DNA from: Planctomycetota bacterium
GTDB taxonomy: Bacteria > Planctomycetota > UBA1135 > GCA-002686595
Direction: 5' to 3'
NCBI GenBank assembly: GCA_020847695.1
Contig: JADLBP010000211.1
Span: 62,001-126,000 of the forward strand
Length of the DNA: 64,000 nucleotides
Position 1 is the first letter of the stretch; each line of letters begins with the position of its first letter. Below are positions 26,594 to 35,541 of this stretch, in pieces. The notes beneath the pieces are model-generated. The model was not told where the DNA came from, searched no databases, and worked only from the letters and a program-made list of their open reading frames with translations. Position numbers and translations under genes: made by a program.

Positions 26594-29500
26594 TCGCGCT
26601 GGTGGTCCTGGGGCTCGGCGTGCTCGTCGCGCGCCTGTTCCAGATCCAGGTGGTCCAGCACCGCACGTGGGCCGCCGAGGCCGCGAACCTCGTGCGTTCC
26701 GGCAGCGTCGTGCCGTTCCAGCGCGGTGCGATCCTCGACGCGCGCGGCCGGCCGCTCGCGCACGAGCGCCGCGCGTTCCAGGTCGAGTTCTGCTACCGCG
26801 ACTTCCGGCGCGCCAATCCGTTGGGCGCGGTCGTGCACGCGCGTTCGGCGTTGTTCGCGCGTCCGGTCGGCTACGCGGAGACGCTCGGCGAGCTCGCGTC
26901 CGCCGCACGGACGCTCGCGCTGCTGTCGCCTCGCTCGCTCGCGGCGTTCGCGCGCGGCGAAGGGCTCGCGCTCGGAGGCGGCAGCGCCGTCGCGCCGAGC
27001 TCGTCGCCCGCGGAGGACCAGTGTGCCGCGCGCGCCGCCGACGTGCGCTTCTACATCGGTTCGTTGCTCGAGTTCACGCTGAAGGAGCGCCGCGCGCTGC
27101 GCGACGCGATCGCGAACGAACGCGAGATCGAGTCGTACGCCGCCTTCGCCGCGAAGGCGCGCGGCGTGACCGTCGAAGAGGTGCTCGCGGCGCTCGAGCG
27201 GCGCGTCGGCGAGTCGGTCGACGATCTCGGAAGGCTCGCGGCGCTGCTCTCGCGCGAAGGCGAGTCGCGCGCGGCGAGGTCGGATCCCGCGACGGCGCTC
27301 GCCGGGCTCTTCAGCGAGCTCGAAGGCTGGCGCGCCGAGGTCGAGGACGAGGTCGCGAGCGAGCTCTTCGCGCGCGCCGCCGGTTTCCGCGTCGGTCGAC
27401 TCGACGCGCGCACGGTCGAGGCGGGCTTCGACCTGACGTGGCTCGCGCGCGTGCTCTGCTGGGACGACGCTCGCGTCGCCGAATGGATCCAGCGCGAGCG
27501 GACGACGTGGCTCGAGAGCATCGCGCAATGGGGCGTGCCGACGGTGCTCGCGGAGATCCAGCTCGCGCCCGAGGACGAGCGCCGCGCGGTCGCGTTGGTC
27601 GGCGAGCTCGCCGCGCAGATCGCGCCCGCCGACGACGGCGGCGCCGAGCGCCGGCGCGCGTGGGCCGAGGACCGGCCGCTCGACTTCACGGCGTTCGAGC
27701 GTTGGCTCGTGCTCGGTGAGCTCGACGATCTGACCCTCGCGTCGTGCCCCGGCGGTCTCGGCGACGAACGCGAGCACACGTTCCCGTTCCAAGACCTGCG
27801 CGGCGACTCGGGCGCCGGCGTCGATCCGTGGCAACGCGTGGCCGCGCTCGAGCTCGCGCTGCGCGGCGAGAACGCCGCCGACTCCGCCGCGGTGCAGAGG
27901 CGCGCGGCGGAGTGGTATCGCCGCTGTGTCGACGACTGGGACTCGAGTTGGATCGCCGCGAACGTCGAGGCGCTGATCGTCGCGTGCGACGCGCGCTTGC
28001 AGCGCGAAGCGGCGCGCGAGCTCGATTCGCTGTTCGCGTGCGCGGAGATGGAGGAGCTCGGCGCGACCAAGCGCCTGCTCTGGAACCCCGCGCGCATCGC
28101 GCTCGCCGGCGAGCAGGTCGCGTACGTGCAGAAGGACCGCGGCAACCGGCCGTTCGTCGTCGAGGAGGAGCCGCCGTACGAGCTCGTCGAGACGCTTTCG
28201 CGCTACCGCGCGCGCTTCGCCGGCTTCTCGGTCCGCGCGCGTCAGGAGCGCGTCCGCGAGGTCGATCCGTCGACCGGGCGCACCGCGGCGGCGGGCTTGA
28301 TCGGCGGGCTCGGCGAGCCCGGCATGGTCGAGCTGCGGCGCCAACGGCGCGACGCGCACGAGCTCGCGGCGCTCTTGCGGCAGGGTTCGCGCAACGAAGC
28401 GGAGGCGCAGCGGCTCGCGGAGCTCGTCGCGAGCGTCGACCGCCCCGGCGAGAAGCGCGGCACCAGCGGCCTCGAAGGCTACTTCGATCCCGAGCTCTCC
28501 GGTCACAACGGTTATCGCGAGAGCCGCGGGCTGCAGGAGCTCTCCGAGCGCGACGCCGGCCGGCGCGACGTCGATCTCGACGCGCGCGACGGCAACGACG
28601 TCGTGCTGACGCTCGACCTCGACCTGCAGCGCGCCGCGGAGTGGGTGCTCCAGCATCCCGTCGGCGATCCCGATCCCGATCGACGCGACGAGCGTTGGCT
28701 CGCCGCGCCGGTCGGTGCGATCGTGTTGCTCACGGTCGACGGCGACGTGCTCGCCGCGGCGTCGGTGCCGCTCGACGATCGCGGCGAGACGGCGACGTCG
28801 AACCACCGCGACCTCGCGGTCGATCGCACGCTGCGCATCTTCGATCACCAGCCGCCGGGCTCGGTGTTCAAGCCGTTCGTCGCCGCATGGGCGCTCGATC
28901 ACCTCGGGCTCGATCCGACGCGCACGGTGCTCTGCCAGGGCGCGCCCGGCGATGGCGCGAACTACAAGGGCCTGCACTGCGCGAGCACGTACGGCCACGG
29001 CACGGTCGACCTCGCGGAAGCGCTGAAGCTGTCGTGCAACTGCTACTTCGCGTGGCTCGGCGAGCAGTTCGACGACGCGGCGGCGGTCGCGTGCCTCGAG
29101 ACGTTCGGATTCGGGGCGCCGACCGGGATCAAGACGTTCGGCACGCGCTCGGCGTGGCGCGAGGACACGTGGCGGAGCTACTCCAAGCTGCGCTTCACCA
29201 ACGTCCGCCAGCGGCTGTCGTTCGGAAACGGGCTCTCGGTCGTGCAAGCGACTCCGATGCAGGTCGGGCGCGCGCTGTGCGGGCTCGCGACCGGCGAGCT
29301 GCCCGATCTGCGGCTCGCCGCGGAGATCGGCGGCTCCGCGGTGCCGAAGTCCGCGCGGCCTCTGGAGATCTCCGCCGCGGCGCGCGAGCGCGTGCGCGCG
29401 GCGATGCTGACCGTCGCGAGCGACGCGCGCGGCACCGCGCACGCCGCGCTCAGCTCCGAAGACCTCGGCTTCGCCGTCGCGGTCAAGACCGGCAGCGCGG

Positions 29501-29790
29501 ACTACAAGGCGCTGCCGAAGGGCGCGAGCGCCGACGGCTCGAACAAGGTGCGCAAGCACACGTGGATCGGCGGTTGGCTGCCGGCGGAGGATCCCAAGCT
29601 GGTGTTCGTCGTCTTCGAGTTCGACACGCTCGCGACCGCGAGCCACGGCGCGGTGTGGCTCACGCAGGAGTTCCTGCAGCGCGACGAAGTGCGCGCGTGG
29701 CTCGCGGCGCAAGCCGCGGCCGACGCCGCGCGCGCCGTCGAGGCGTCGGCGCCCGCAGCCGGCGACGAAGCCGTGGAGCCGAAGCAATGA
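26566..29790 (+). CDS. mrdA: Elongasome transpeptidase PBP2 with a large extra N-terminal region
   Basis: This is a peptidoglycan transpeptidase of the elongation complex. The start is the GTG at 26566, with AGAGGA eight nt upstream, overlapping mreD; the track start further upstream is a shadow. The 1074 residues far exceed the usual 600-650. An anchor helix (residues ~5-25) is followed by 'VPFQRGAILDARGRPLA' (~45-61), the typical start of the pedestal domain. The catalytic motifs are intact: S766-V-F-K769 in 'PPGSVFKPF', S823-C-N825, and K974-T-G976. The excess is a ~430-residue helical, Arg/Glu/Ala-rich block between the pedestal start and the transpeptidase. The ATGA overlap with rodA is typical of a mrdA-mrdB pair. 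Confidence 0.93.
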   Translation: MVQRRVGPLIALVVLGLGVLVARLFQIQVVQHRTWAAEAANLVRSGSVVPFQRGAILDARGRPLAHERRAFQVEFCYRDFRRANPLGAVVHARSALFARPVGYAETLGELASAARTLALLSPRSLAAFARGEGLALGGGSAVAPSSSPAEDQCAARAADVRFYIGSLLEFTLKERRALRDAIANEREIESYAAFAAKARGVTVEEVLAALERRVGESVDDLGRLAALLSREGESRAARSDPATALAGLFSELEGWRAEVEDEVASELFARAAGFRVGRLDARTVEAGFDLTWLARVLCWDDARVAEWIQRERTTWLESIAQWGVPTVLAEIQLAPEDERRAVALVGELAAQIAPADDGGAERRRAWAEDRPLDFTAFERWLVLGELDDLTLASCPGGLGDEREHTFPFQDLRGDSGAGVDPWQRVAALELALRGENAADSAAVQRRAAEWYRRCVDDWDSSWIAANVEALIVACDARLQREAARELDSLFACAEMEELGATKRLLWNPARIALAGEQVAYVQKDRGNRPFVVEEEPPYELVETLSRYRARFAGFSVRARQERVREVDPSTGRTAAAGLIGGLGEPGMVELRRQRRDAHELAALLRQGSRNEAEAQRLAELVASVDRPGEKRGTSGLEGYFDPELSGHNGYRESRGLQELSERDAGRRDVDLDARDGNDVVLTLDLDLQRAAEWVLQHPVGDPDPDRRDERWLAAPVGAIVLLTVDGDVLAAASVPLDDRGETATSNHRDLAVDRTLRIFDHQPPGSVFKPFVAAWALDHLGLDPTRTVLCQGAPGDGANYKGLHCASTYGHGTVDLAEALKLSCNCYFAWLGEQFDDAAAVACLETFGFGAPTGIKTFGTRSAWREDTWRSYSKLRFTNVRQRLSFGNGLSVVQATPMQVGRALCGLATGELPDLRLAAEIGGSAVPKSARPLEISAAARERVRAAMLTVASDARGTAHAALSSEDLGFAVAVKTGSADYKALPKGASADGSNKVRKHTWIGGWLPAEDPKLVFVVFEFDTLATASHGAVWLTQEFLQRDEVRAWLAAQAAADAARAVEASAPAAGDEAVEPKQ

Positions 29791-30983
29791 GCTCGTCGCC
29801 GTTCGCCCGCGAGCGCGGTTCGTCGCTCGAGCGCGCGCTGTCGCTGCGCCACGTGCGCTGGCTCGAGGTCGATTGGCACGTGCTCGTCGTCGCGCTCGCG
29901 CTTTGCGCGCTCGGGCTGGTCTTCGTGCACGCGATGGACCAGGCGGACGAGTACTTCCTGCGCGGCGACATCGACTTCGCCAAGCAAGCGGAGCGCGTCG
30001 TGTTGACGCTGCCCGCGCTGCTCTTCGGCCTCTTGGTGCGGCCGCGTTGGCTGCGGCGCAGCGCGTGGCTCGTGTTCGTCGTCGCGTTGATCCTGTTGCT
30101 GCTCGTGCCGCTGGTCGGCGAGGTGCGCAACGGCGCGCGGCGTTGGATCCAGCTCCCGCGCTTCGACCTGCAGCCGTCGGAGTTGGCGAAGCTCGGCGTG
30201 ATCGTGATCCTCGCTCGGGCGCTCTACACGACGAGGCTGAAGCGTTGGCGCGATTGGCTCCTGCCGCTCGGGCTCGCGATCCTGCCGATGGGGCTCGTCG
30301 CGCTCCAGCCCGACCTCGGCACGGCGATGACGCTCGTGCCGATCACGCTCGGGATGCTGTACGCGGCGGGAGCTCGGCTGCGCGTGCTCGCAGGCGGCGT
30401 CCTGCTCGTGTTCCTGCTCGGCGTCGGCGCGGTGCGCTTCGGGATCGTCCACGAGTACCAGGCGCAGCGCGTCGAGACGTGGCTCGATTCGCTGACCCCC
30501 GACGACCTGATCGCCAATCGCAACGGCGCCGCGTTCCACACGTACCAAGCGCGCGTCGCGATCGGCAACGGAGGGTGGCTCGGCACCGGCCTCGGCCAAG
30601 GCGTCGCGAACGAAGCGGCGCACTTGCCCGAGCGCGAGACCGATTCGATCTTCGCCGTGATCGCGGAGGAGACCGGTTTCGTCGGCACGGCGGGGCTGCT
30701 CGCGCTCTACACGTTGCTCGTGATCTTGCTCTTCAGCACCGCGGGGCATGTCCGCGAGCGTTTCTCGCGCCTGGTGGTCACCGGCGTCGGGCTCTACTTC
30801 GCCTCGCACCTCTTCATCAACGTCAGCGTCAACCTCGGGCTCGTCCCGATGACCGGCGTGCCGCTGCCGTTGTTCTCGACCGGCGGTTCGTCGTTGCTGG
30901 TGACGTTCCTCGCGCTCGGCCTCGCGGTCGGACTCGCGGCGCACCGCGAGCCGAGCCTCGACGAGGACGCGTTCCGAGAATGA
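29787..30983 (+). CDS. rodA: SEDS glycosyltransferase RodA
   Basis: RodA polymerises lipid II into glycan strands with PBP2 as its transpeptidase partner. The start is the ATG overlapping the PBP2 stop (ATGA), giving 398 residues with about ten membrane helices. Family motifs are 'NGARRWIQLPRFDLQPSELAK' (~115-135; its core is 'ARRWI'), 'QPDLGTAMTLVPI' (~172-184), the large extracytoplasmic loop with 'AVAIGNGGWLGTGLGQG'-type sequence (here 'RVAIGNGGWLGTGLGQG', ~253-269) containing the conserved acidic segment downstream ('ERETDSIFAVIAEETGFVG'), and 'MTGVPLPLFSTGGSSLL' near the C-terminus. It closes the mreB-rodA run and is followed by a hairpin. Confidence 0.95.
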   Translation: MSSSPFARERGSSLERALSLRHVRWLEVDWHVLVVALALCALGLVFVHAMDQADEYFLRGDIDFAKQAERVVLTLPALLFGLLVRPRWLRRSAWLVFVVALILLLLVPLVGEVRNGARRWIQLPRFDLQPSELAKLGVIVILARALYTTRLKRWRDWLLPLGLAILPMGLVALQPDLGTAMTLVPITLGMLYAAGARLRVLAGGVLLVFLLGVGAVRFGIVHEYQAQRVETWLDSLTPDDLIANRNGAAFHTYQARVAIGNGGWLGTGLGQGVANEAAHLPERETDSIFAVIAEETGFVGTAGLLALYTLLVILLFSTAGHVRERFSRLVVTGVGLYFASHLFINVSVNLGLVPMTGVPLPLFSTGGSSLLVTFLALGLAVGLAAHREPSLDEDAFRE

Positions 30984-30989
30984 GTGCGA

Positions 30990-31012
30990 GCGAGCGCTGA
31001 ACCGGCGCTCGC
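30990..31012 (+). terminator. Hairpin after rodA, possible terminator
   Basis: An 8-bp perfect stem (GCGAGCGC / GCGCTCGC) with the 7-nt loop TGAACCG begins 6 nt after the rodA stop and is followed by CGTTCTCC. The T-tract is weak, so factor-independent termination is uncertain. Confidence 0.45.
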
Positions 31013-31089
31013 CGTTCTCCGTTGGCGCCGACGTCCGTGGCGCTCCTGCACCCCGGGAGCCCACCCGTCCCCCCCGACGTGGAGAACCC

Positions 31090-32025
31090 ATGCAACGAAT
31101 CCGACTCCAACGGAGCGCCCTCGCCTGGTCGAGCGCGCTCCTGCTCGGCGGCCTTGCGCACGCGCAGGTCGTCAACCCGGCCGACAAGGCCGCCTCCCAG
31201 GATCGCGCTCGCACCGGCGACCTCGCCGACGAGCTCGACGCCGACCTGCAGGACGGGCACGCGCCGTCCTACGCGATGCCATCGATCGAGGTCCAAGGCG
31301 AGCGCGTGTCGCCGCTGCGCGAAGAGGATCGCATCGGCAGCTACGGTCAGCCGCGCTGGACCGCGAAGCGCCGCTTCCCGTCGACGCGCGTGTACGTCGT
31401 GCCCGAAGGCAAGGTCGAGTTCGAGTGGTGGGCGCGCTGGAAGGACCCGCGCGACGGCAAGCCGGAGCTCCAGACGCAGTACGAGTGGGAGTTCGGCCTG
31501 CCGCACCGCCTGCAGCTCGACCTGTACGCGGTCTCGAACCAGACGGTCGACACCGGCGAGATGGCGTTCAACGAGCAGAAGATCGAGCTGCGCTACGCAT
31601 TCGCTGATTGGGGCAAGCTCTGGGGCAACCCCGCCGCCTACGTCGAGTGGGATCAGAAGTCCGACGAGGCCGATGTCGTCGAGTACAAGCTCTTGCTCGG
31701 CGACGAAGCCGCGGTCGGCTGGCACTGGGGCGCGAACCTGATCTACGAGCAGCAGGTCGGCGATCTGCGCGAGGCGGAGTACGGGCTCTCGCTCGGCCTC
31801 TCGCACACGCTCCAAGACGAGCGCCTTTCGCTCGGCGGCGAGCTCAAGGCCGCGCTGGTCGACGACTCGGCCGACCGCGGCGACTACGCGAAGGAGCTCG
31901 AGATCGGTCCGAGCCTGCAGTGGCGCCCGAACCCGGCGCTGCACATCGACTTCGCCCCGCTGGTCGGCATCGGGCCGGACTCCCGGCAGTTCGACGTCTT
32001 CGTCGTGATCGGTTGGGAGTTCTAG
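31090..32025 (+). CDS. Predicted outer-membrane beta-barrel protein
   Basis: This is a 311-residue exported protein. Residues 1-25 form a signal peptide ending '[10 protein letters not shown]'. A polar linker (~26-80) is followed by about twelve alternating-hydrophobicity strands ('[10 protein letters not shown]', 'YAVSNQTV', 'AAYVEWDQK') and the chain ends in Phe ('VIGWEF'), the usual C-terminal signature of outer-membrane barrels. A purine-rich GTGGAGAA lies just upstream of the ATG. I do not recognise the family and assign no transport function. It sits between the elongasome and BMC operons but is separated from the latter by its own promoter, so a link to the compartment is unproven. Confidence 0.65.
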   Translation: MQRIRLQRSALAWSSALLLGGLAHAQVVNPADKAASQDRARTGDLADELDADLQDGHAPSYAMPSIEVQGERVSPLREEDRIGSYGQPRWTAKRRFPSTRVYVVPEGKVEFEWWARWKDPRDGKPELQTQYEWEFGLPHRLQLDLYAVSNQTVDTGEMAFNEQKIELRYAFADWGKLWGNPAAYVEWDQKSDEADVVEYKLLLGDEAAVGWHWGANLIYEQQVGDLREAEYGLSLGLSHTLQDERLSLGGELKAALVDDSADRGDYAKELEIGPSLQWRPNPALHIDFAPLVGIGPDSRQFDVFVVIGWEF

Positions 32026-32166
32026 GCGGTCGCCGCGCGGCGCGCGAGCACGCGAGAAGGGTGGATCGCGGCCGGACGCTCGCCGAGCGCCCGGCCGCCT
32101 TCGTTGGCGCGAGTGGGCCGCAAGTTCACCGCGAGTCCAGGCGATCTTCCGCGCGCGTTCCGGCGA

Positions 32167-32195
32167 TTGCGCTCGCTCGGCGACGCTCGTACACT
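32167..32195 (+). promoter_or_regulatory. Promoter of the microcompartment operon, TTGCGC-N17-TACACT
   Basis: A -35-like TTGCGC (32167-32172) and -10-like TACACT (32190-32195) with the ideal 17-bp spacer lie 72 bp before the first shell gene. The sequence after the -10 (CCGCGCC) matches the context of other predicted promoters in this window. Confidence 0.6.
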
Positions 32196-32267
32196 CCGCG
32201 CCTCTTTCCGCGCGCGCACGAGCCCTCGGGAGCTCGCGTTCGCCGGGTGCGAACCAGCAGAGGATCC

Positions 32268-32597
32268 ATGGACAACAACGCTTTGGGAATGGTCGAGACC
32301 AAGGGTCTCGTGGGCTCGATCGAGGCGGCGGACGCGATGGTCAAGGCGGCTCAGGTCCAGCTCTTCGGCAAGGAGAAGGTGACCGCCGGCCTGGTGACCA
32401 TGTTCGTCATCGGCGAGGTCGGCGCGGTCAAGGCCGCGACCGATGCCGGCGCCGCGGCCGCGCGCCGGGTCGGCGAGCTCGTCACCGTGCACGTCATCCC
32501 GCGCCCGCACGAGCAGCTGAAGCGCATCCTGCCGGCGATGGTTCCGATCCAGCCGCCGAAGGGCAAGGACGGCGGCAAGGACAAGAACCCCGATTGA
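32268..32597 (+). CDS. BMC-H hexameric shell protein 1
   Basis: This 109-residue protein consists of one PF00936 BMC domain plus a charged tail. Core motifs are '[20 protein letters not shown]' at the N-terminus and '[17 protein letters not shown]' (~50-66), and '[17 protein letters not shown]' closes the domain. Hexamers of this family tile the facets of microcompartment shells and let metabolites through the central pore. In the usual pore-loop position ('KVTAGLVTM') the sequence is T-A-G rather than G-S-G. The C-terminal 20 residues ('[14 protein letters not shown]') are an unusual Lys/Asp-rich extension. It is the first gene of the operon and lies 38 nt before the aldehyde dehydrogenase. 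Confidence 0.95.
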   Translation: MDNNALGMVETKGLVGSIEAADAMVKAAQVQLFGKEKVTAGLVTMFVIGEVGAVKAATDAGAAAARRVGELVTVHVIPRPHEQLKRILPAMVPIQPPKGKDGGKDKNPD

Positions 32598-32635
32598 GCG
32601 GCCCGCGCGCCTAGCGCAACGCCGTTCCGAACGCC

Positions 32636-34489
32636 GTGTCGAATCTCGATCCGGACCTGCGCGCTCTCCAGGAAGTGCGCGACTACGTCGAACGCTCGAA
32701 GAAGGCGTGCGAGGCGGTCGCGCATTACTCGCAGAGCGAGATCGACAACGTCTGCCGCGCGATGGCGGAAGCCGGCGCGGCGGCCGCGTACGACCTCGGA
32801 CGCCTCGCGGTCGAGGAGACCGGCATCGGGCGCGTGCACTACAAGGTGCTGAAGAACCTGTTCGGCTCGCTCGGCATCTGGGAGTCGATCAAGAACGAGA
32901 AGTCGGTCGGCATCCTCTCGCGCGACGAGAAGACCGGCATCGTCGAGGTGGGGACGCCGAGCGGGATCATCGCCGGCATCATCCCGACGACCAATCCGAC
33001 GTCGACCGCGCTCGGCAAGGCGCTGATCTCCGTCAAGGGCCGCAATTCGATCGTCATCAGCCCGCACCCGCGCGCCAAGCGCTGCATCGGCGAGACGGTC
33101 GAGGTGATGCGCCGCGCGATCGAGCGCGTCGGCGCGCCGCCCGATCTCGTGCTGTCGCTCTCGAACCCGACGATCGAGTCGACCGGCGCGCTGATGAAGC
33201 ACAAGAAGGTCGCGATCATCCTCGCGACCGGCGGCTCGGGGCTGGTCGAGGCCGCGTACTCGTCGGGCAAGCCCGCGTACGGCGTCGGTCCGGGCAACGT
33301 GCCGTGCTTCGTCGATCGCTCCGCCGACGTCGCGCAGGCCGCGCGCTCGGTCGTCACCAGCCAGAGCTTCGACAACGGCACGCTGTGCTGCTCCGAGCAG
33401 GCGTTGGTGCTCGACAAGCCGATCGCCGAGCGCTTCCTCGCCGAGATGCAGAAGCGCGGCGCGTATCTCTGCAACGCGGAGGAGACCGACAAGCTCGCGA
33501 AGTACTGCAATCGCCGCGGACACATGAACGCCGACGTCGTCGGCCTCGATCCCTGGCGCATCGCCGAGAACGCCGGCTTCCGCGTGCCGCGCGAGACCAG
33601 CGTGCTGCTCGCGCACCAGGGCGGCGTCGGTCCCGACTGGCCGCTGTCGATCGAGATCCTCGCGCCGGTGCTCTCGGTGCACGTCGTCGACGACTGGAAG
33701 CACGGCTGCAAGGTCTCGATGGAGCTCCTGCAGTACGGCGGCCTCGGCCACACGTGCGCGGTGCACGCGAAGGACGAGCGCGTGCTCGACGCGTGGTTCC
33801 TCGAGAAGCCCGCGAGCCGCATCATCGTCAACGGACCGTCGTCGCAGGGCGCCGTCGGCTACTCGACGTGGCTGATGCCGTCGATGTCGCTCGGCTGCAG
33901 CCCGCTCGCCGGCAACATCACCAGCGACAACATCACCTTCAAGCACCTGCTGAACGTCAAGCGCGCCGCGTACCCGCGCAAGGACTGGGACGCGGTCGAG
34001 CGTCGCGACCACGAGCGCGTCGCCAAGTTCACGCGCGACCTCGCGCCGCGCGGCTCGGGGCTCGCGGGCGATCCCGCGATCTCCGGCGGCACGTTCTCGC
34101 CCGACGTGCGCAGCGCGCTGAAGAGCGAGCGCGTGCAGTCGAACTGGCAAGGCAATCCGGTGCCCGCGTCGTCGCCGAAGGCGGCCGCCGCGCCGAGCGC
34201 CACCGGCGTGCCGCGTTCGTTCACCGACACCGGCTCGAGCTCCGCGCGCGTGCACGCGGCGCCGAAGTCTCCCGCCGCCCCGGCGAGCTCGCCGATCTAC
34301 ACGACCTCGGTCTCGCCGATCGGGGGGGCCGCGGCGGCCGGCGGCGGAGCGAGCCAGGTGTACTCGGGCTCCGCGCTCTCGGTCCCCGAGATCCAATCGA
34401 TCATGTCGCACGCCGGCGCGGGTTGCCCGCTCGGTCCGTGCAAGGGCTGCGGCCACCAAGACGTCCAAACCGGCGCGTGCAAGGCGTGA
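32636..34489 (+). CDS. CoA-acylating aldehyde dehydrogenase (EutE/PduP type) with encapsulation-like, Cys-rich tail
   Basis: This 617-residue enzyme is expected to oxidise an aldehyde to its acyl-CoA with NAD+. GTG start. Residues ~1-475 form the ALDH core with 'IIPTTNPTSTALGKAL' (~115-130), 'ILATGGSGLVEAAYSSGKP' (~195-213), 'GVGPGNVPCF' and the nucleophile in 'FDNGTLCCSEQ' (Cys251). EutE/PduP proteins are ~460-500 residues. The extra ~140 are a Pro/Ala/Ser-rich linker (~500-578), a short amphipathic helix 'LSVPEIQSIMSHA' (581-593), which looks like an encapsulation peptide, and a tail with four cysteines (597, 602, 605, 615; 'CPLGPCKGCGHQD'). It lies between two shell genes, so lumen localisation is likely. 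Which aldehyde it uses is unknown. Confidence 0.92.
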   Translation: MSNLDPDLRALQEVRDYVERSKKACEAVAHYSQSEIDNVCRAMAEAGAAAAYDLGRLAVEETGIGRVHYKVLKNLFGSLGIWESIKNEKSVGILSRDEKTGIVEVGTPSGIIAGIIPTTNPTSTALGKALISVKGRNSIVISPHPRAKRCIGETVEVMRRAIERVGAPPDLVLSLSNPTIESTGALMKHKKVAIILATGGSGLVEAAYSSGKPAYGVGPGNVPCFVDRSADVAQAARSVVTSQSFDNGTLCCSEQALVLDKPIAERFLAEMQKRGAYLCNAEETDKLAKYCNRRGHMNADVVGLDPWRIAENAGFRVPRETSVLLAHQGGVGPDWPLSIEILAPVLSVHVVDDWKHGCKVSMELLQYGGLGHTCAVHAKDERVLDAWFLEKPASRIIVNGPSSQGAVGYSTWLMPSMSLGCSPLAGNITSDNITFKHLLNVKRAAYPRKDWDAVERRDHERVAKFTRDLAPRGSGLAGDPAISGGTFSPDVRSALKSERVQSNWQGNPVPASSPKAAAAPSATGVPRSFTDTGSSSARVHAAPKSPAAPASSPIYTTSVSPIGGAAAAGGGASQVYSGSALSVPEIQSIMSHAGAGCPLGPCKGCGHQDVQTGACKA

Positions 34490-34545
34490 GCGCCTCGCCG
34501 TCGGTCGAGTTCACTCCAACCAACCTCTTCGCGAGATAACCCAAC

Positions 34546-34839
34546 ATGGAAACCATGATCGCTCTCGGTCTCATCGAGACCAAAGGGCTCGTCGGTGCGG
34601 TCGAAGCCGCCGACGCGATGTGCAAGGCCGCCAAGGTGACGTTGCTCGGCCGCGAGCAAGTCGGCGGCGGTCTCGTGACGGTGATGGTGCGCGGCGAGGT
34701 CGGCGCGGTGAAGGCCGCGGTCGAAGCCGGCGCCGCGGGCGCGAAGCGCGTCGGCGAGCTCGTCAGCGTCCACGTGATCCCGCGCCCGGCGGGCGATCTC
34801 GACAAGTACCTGCCGCCGCTGCCGACGGACGGCAAGTGA
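34546..34839 (+). CDS. BMC-H hexameric shell protein 2
   Basis: This is a 97-residue single-domain BMC-H shell protein. It opens '[20 protein letters not shown]' and continues '[18 protein letters not shown]', closely paralogous to the first hexamer gene of this operon. The pore-loop position reads G-G-G ('[10 protein letters not shown]') instead of T-A-G, so the two hexamers probably have different pores. It lacks the long charged tail of the first protein. It sits 56 nt after the aldehyde dehydrogenase and 51 nt before the tandem BMC-like gene. Confidence 0.95.
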   Translation: METMIALGLIETKGLVGAVEAADAMCKAAKVTLLGREQVGGGLVTVMVRGEVGAVKAAVEAGAAGAKRVGELVSVHVIPRPAGDLDKYLPPLPTDGK

Positions 34840-34890
34840 CGTCCGTGAGGCGCGTCCGCGTCGCCTGACGCCGCGCGCCTCCCGACCGAC

Positions 34891-35541
34891 ATGGCCACCC
34901 GCTCCTCGAGCCCGATCGACCTGCGCGGCGCGCTGGTGATCGACCACATGCAGCCCCAGTTCGCGGCGACGATCGCCGCGAACTCGGACGGCTACTTCCC
35001 CGTGGTCGGCGAGAGCGCGTTCTGGCTCGAGGTGCGCCCCGGCATCGTGATCAACCGGCTGATGGACGTCGCGCTCAAGCGCTGCCGCGTCACGCCGGGC
35101 GCGCTGGTGACCGAGCGCTCGTACGGCACGCTCGAGGTGCACGGCGACGACCAGGGGCAGGTGCGCGAGGCGGGCCGCTTGATCCTCGCGGCGGCGAACG
35201 TGACCGAAGCGGATCAACTGCGGCCGAACCTGATGACCAACGAGGTCATCCGTCAGGTCGACAGCCACCACGCGATGCTGATCAACCGCACGCGCAGCGG
35301 GATGCTGTTGCTCGCGAAGGACTCGCTCTACACGCTCGAGGTCAATCCGGCGATCTGGGTGCTGCTCGCCGCGAACGAAGCCGAGAAGGCCGCGCCGATC
35401 CGCATCGTCGGGCTCGGCAACAACGGCGCGGTCGGTCGCTTGCGACTCGCCGGCACCGACGCGGCGATCGACGCCGCGGTCGAAGCGGTGCAACGCGCGC
35501 TCGCCAACATCCAAGGCCGCAAGAACGAGGGCGTCGACTGA
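34891..35541 (+). CDS. Divergent tandem BMC-domain protein, EutL-like trimer candidate
   Basis: This 216-residue protein shows no single strong motif but clearly has two halves that repeat one another. 'LEVRPGIVINRLMDVALK' with the following 'GTLEVHGDDQGQVREAGRLIL' (~45-100) aligns with 'LEVNPAIWVLLAANEAEK' followed by 'GRLRLAGTDAAIDAAVEAV' (~150-205). Each half has the BMC-like order of a helix, strands, then 'G(T/R)LxLxGxxxxVxxA' and a final helix. Length and order are close to EutL (219 residues), a circularly permuted trimeric shell protein. The position between hexamer and pentamer genes supports a shell role. It overlaps the next gene by one base (TGATG). Alternative: a non-shell accessory protein. 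Confidence 0.6.
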   Translation: MATRSSSPIDLRGALVIDHMQPQFAATIAANSDGYFPVVGESAFWLEVRPGIVINRLMDVALKRCRVTPGALVTERSYGTLEVHGDDQGQVREAGRLILAAANVTEADQLRPNLMTNEVIRQVDSHHAMLINRTRSGMLLLAKDSLYTLEVNPAIWVLLAANEAEKAAPIRIVGLGNNGAVGRLRLAGTDAAIDAAVEAVQRALANIQGRKNEGVD

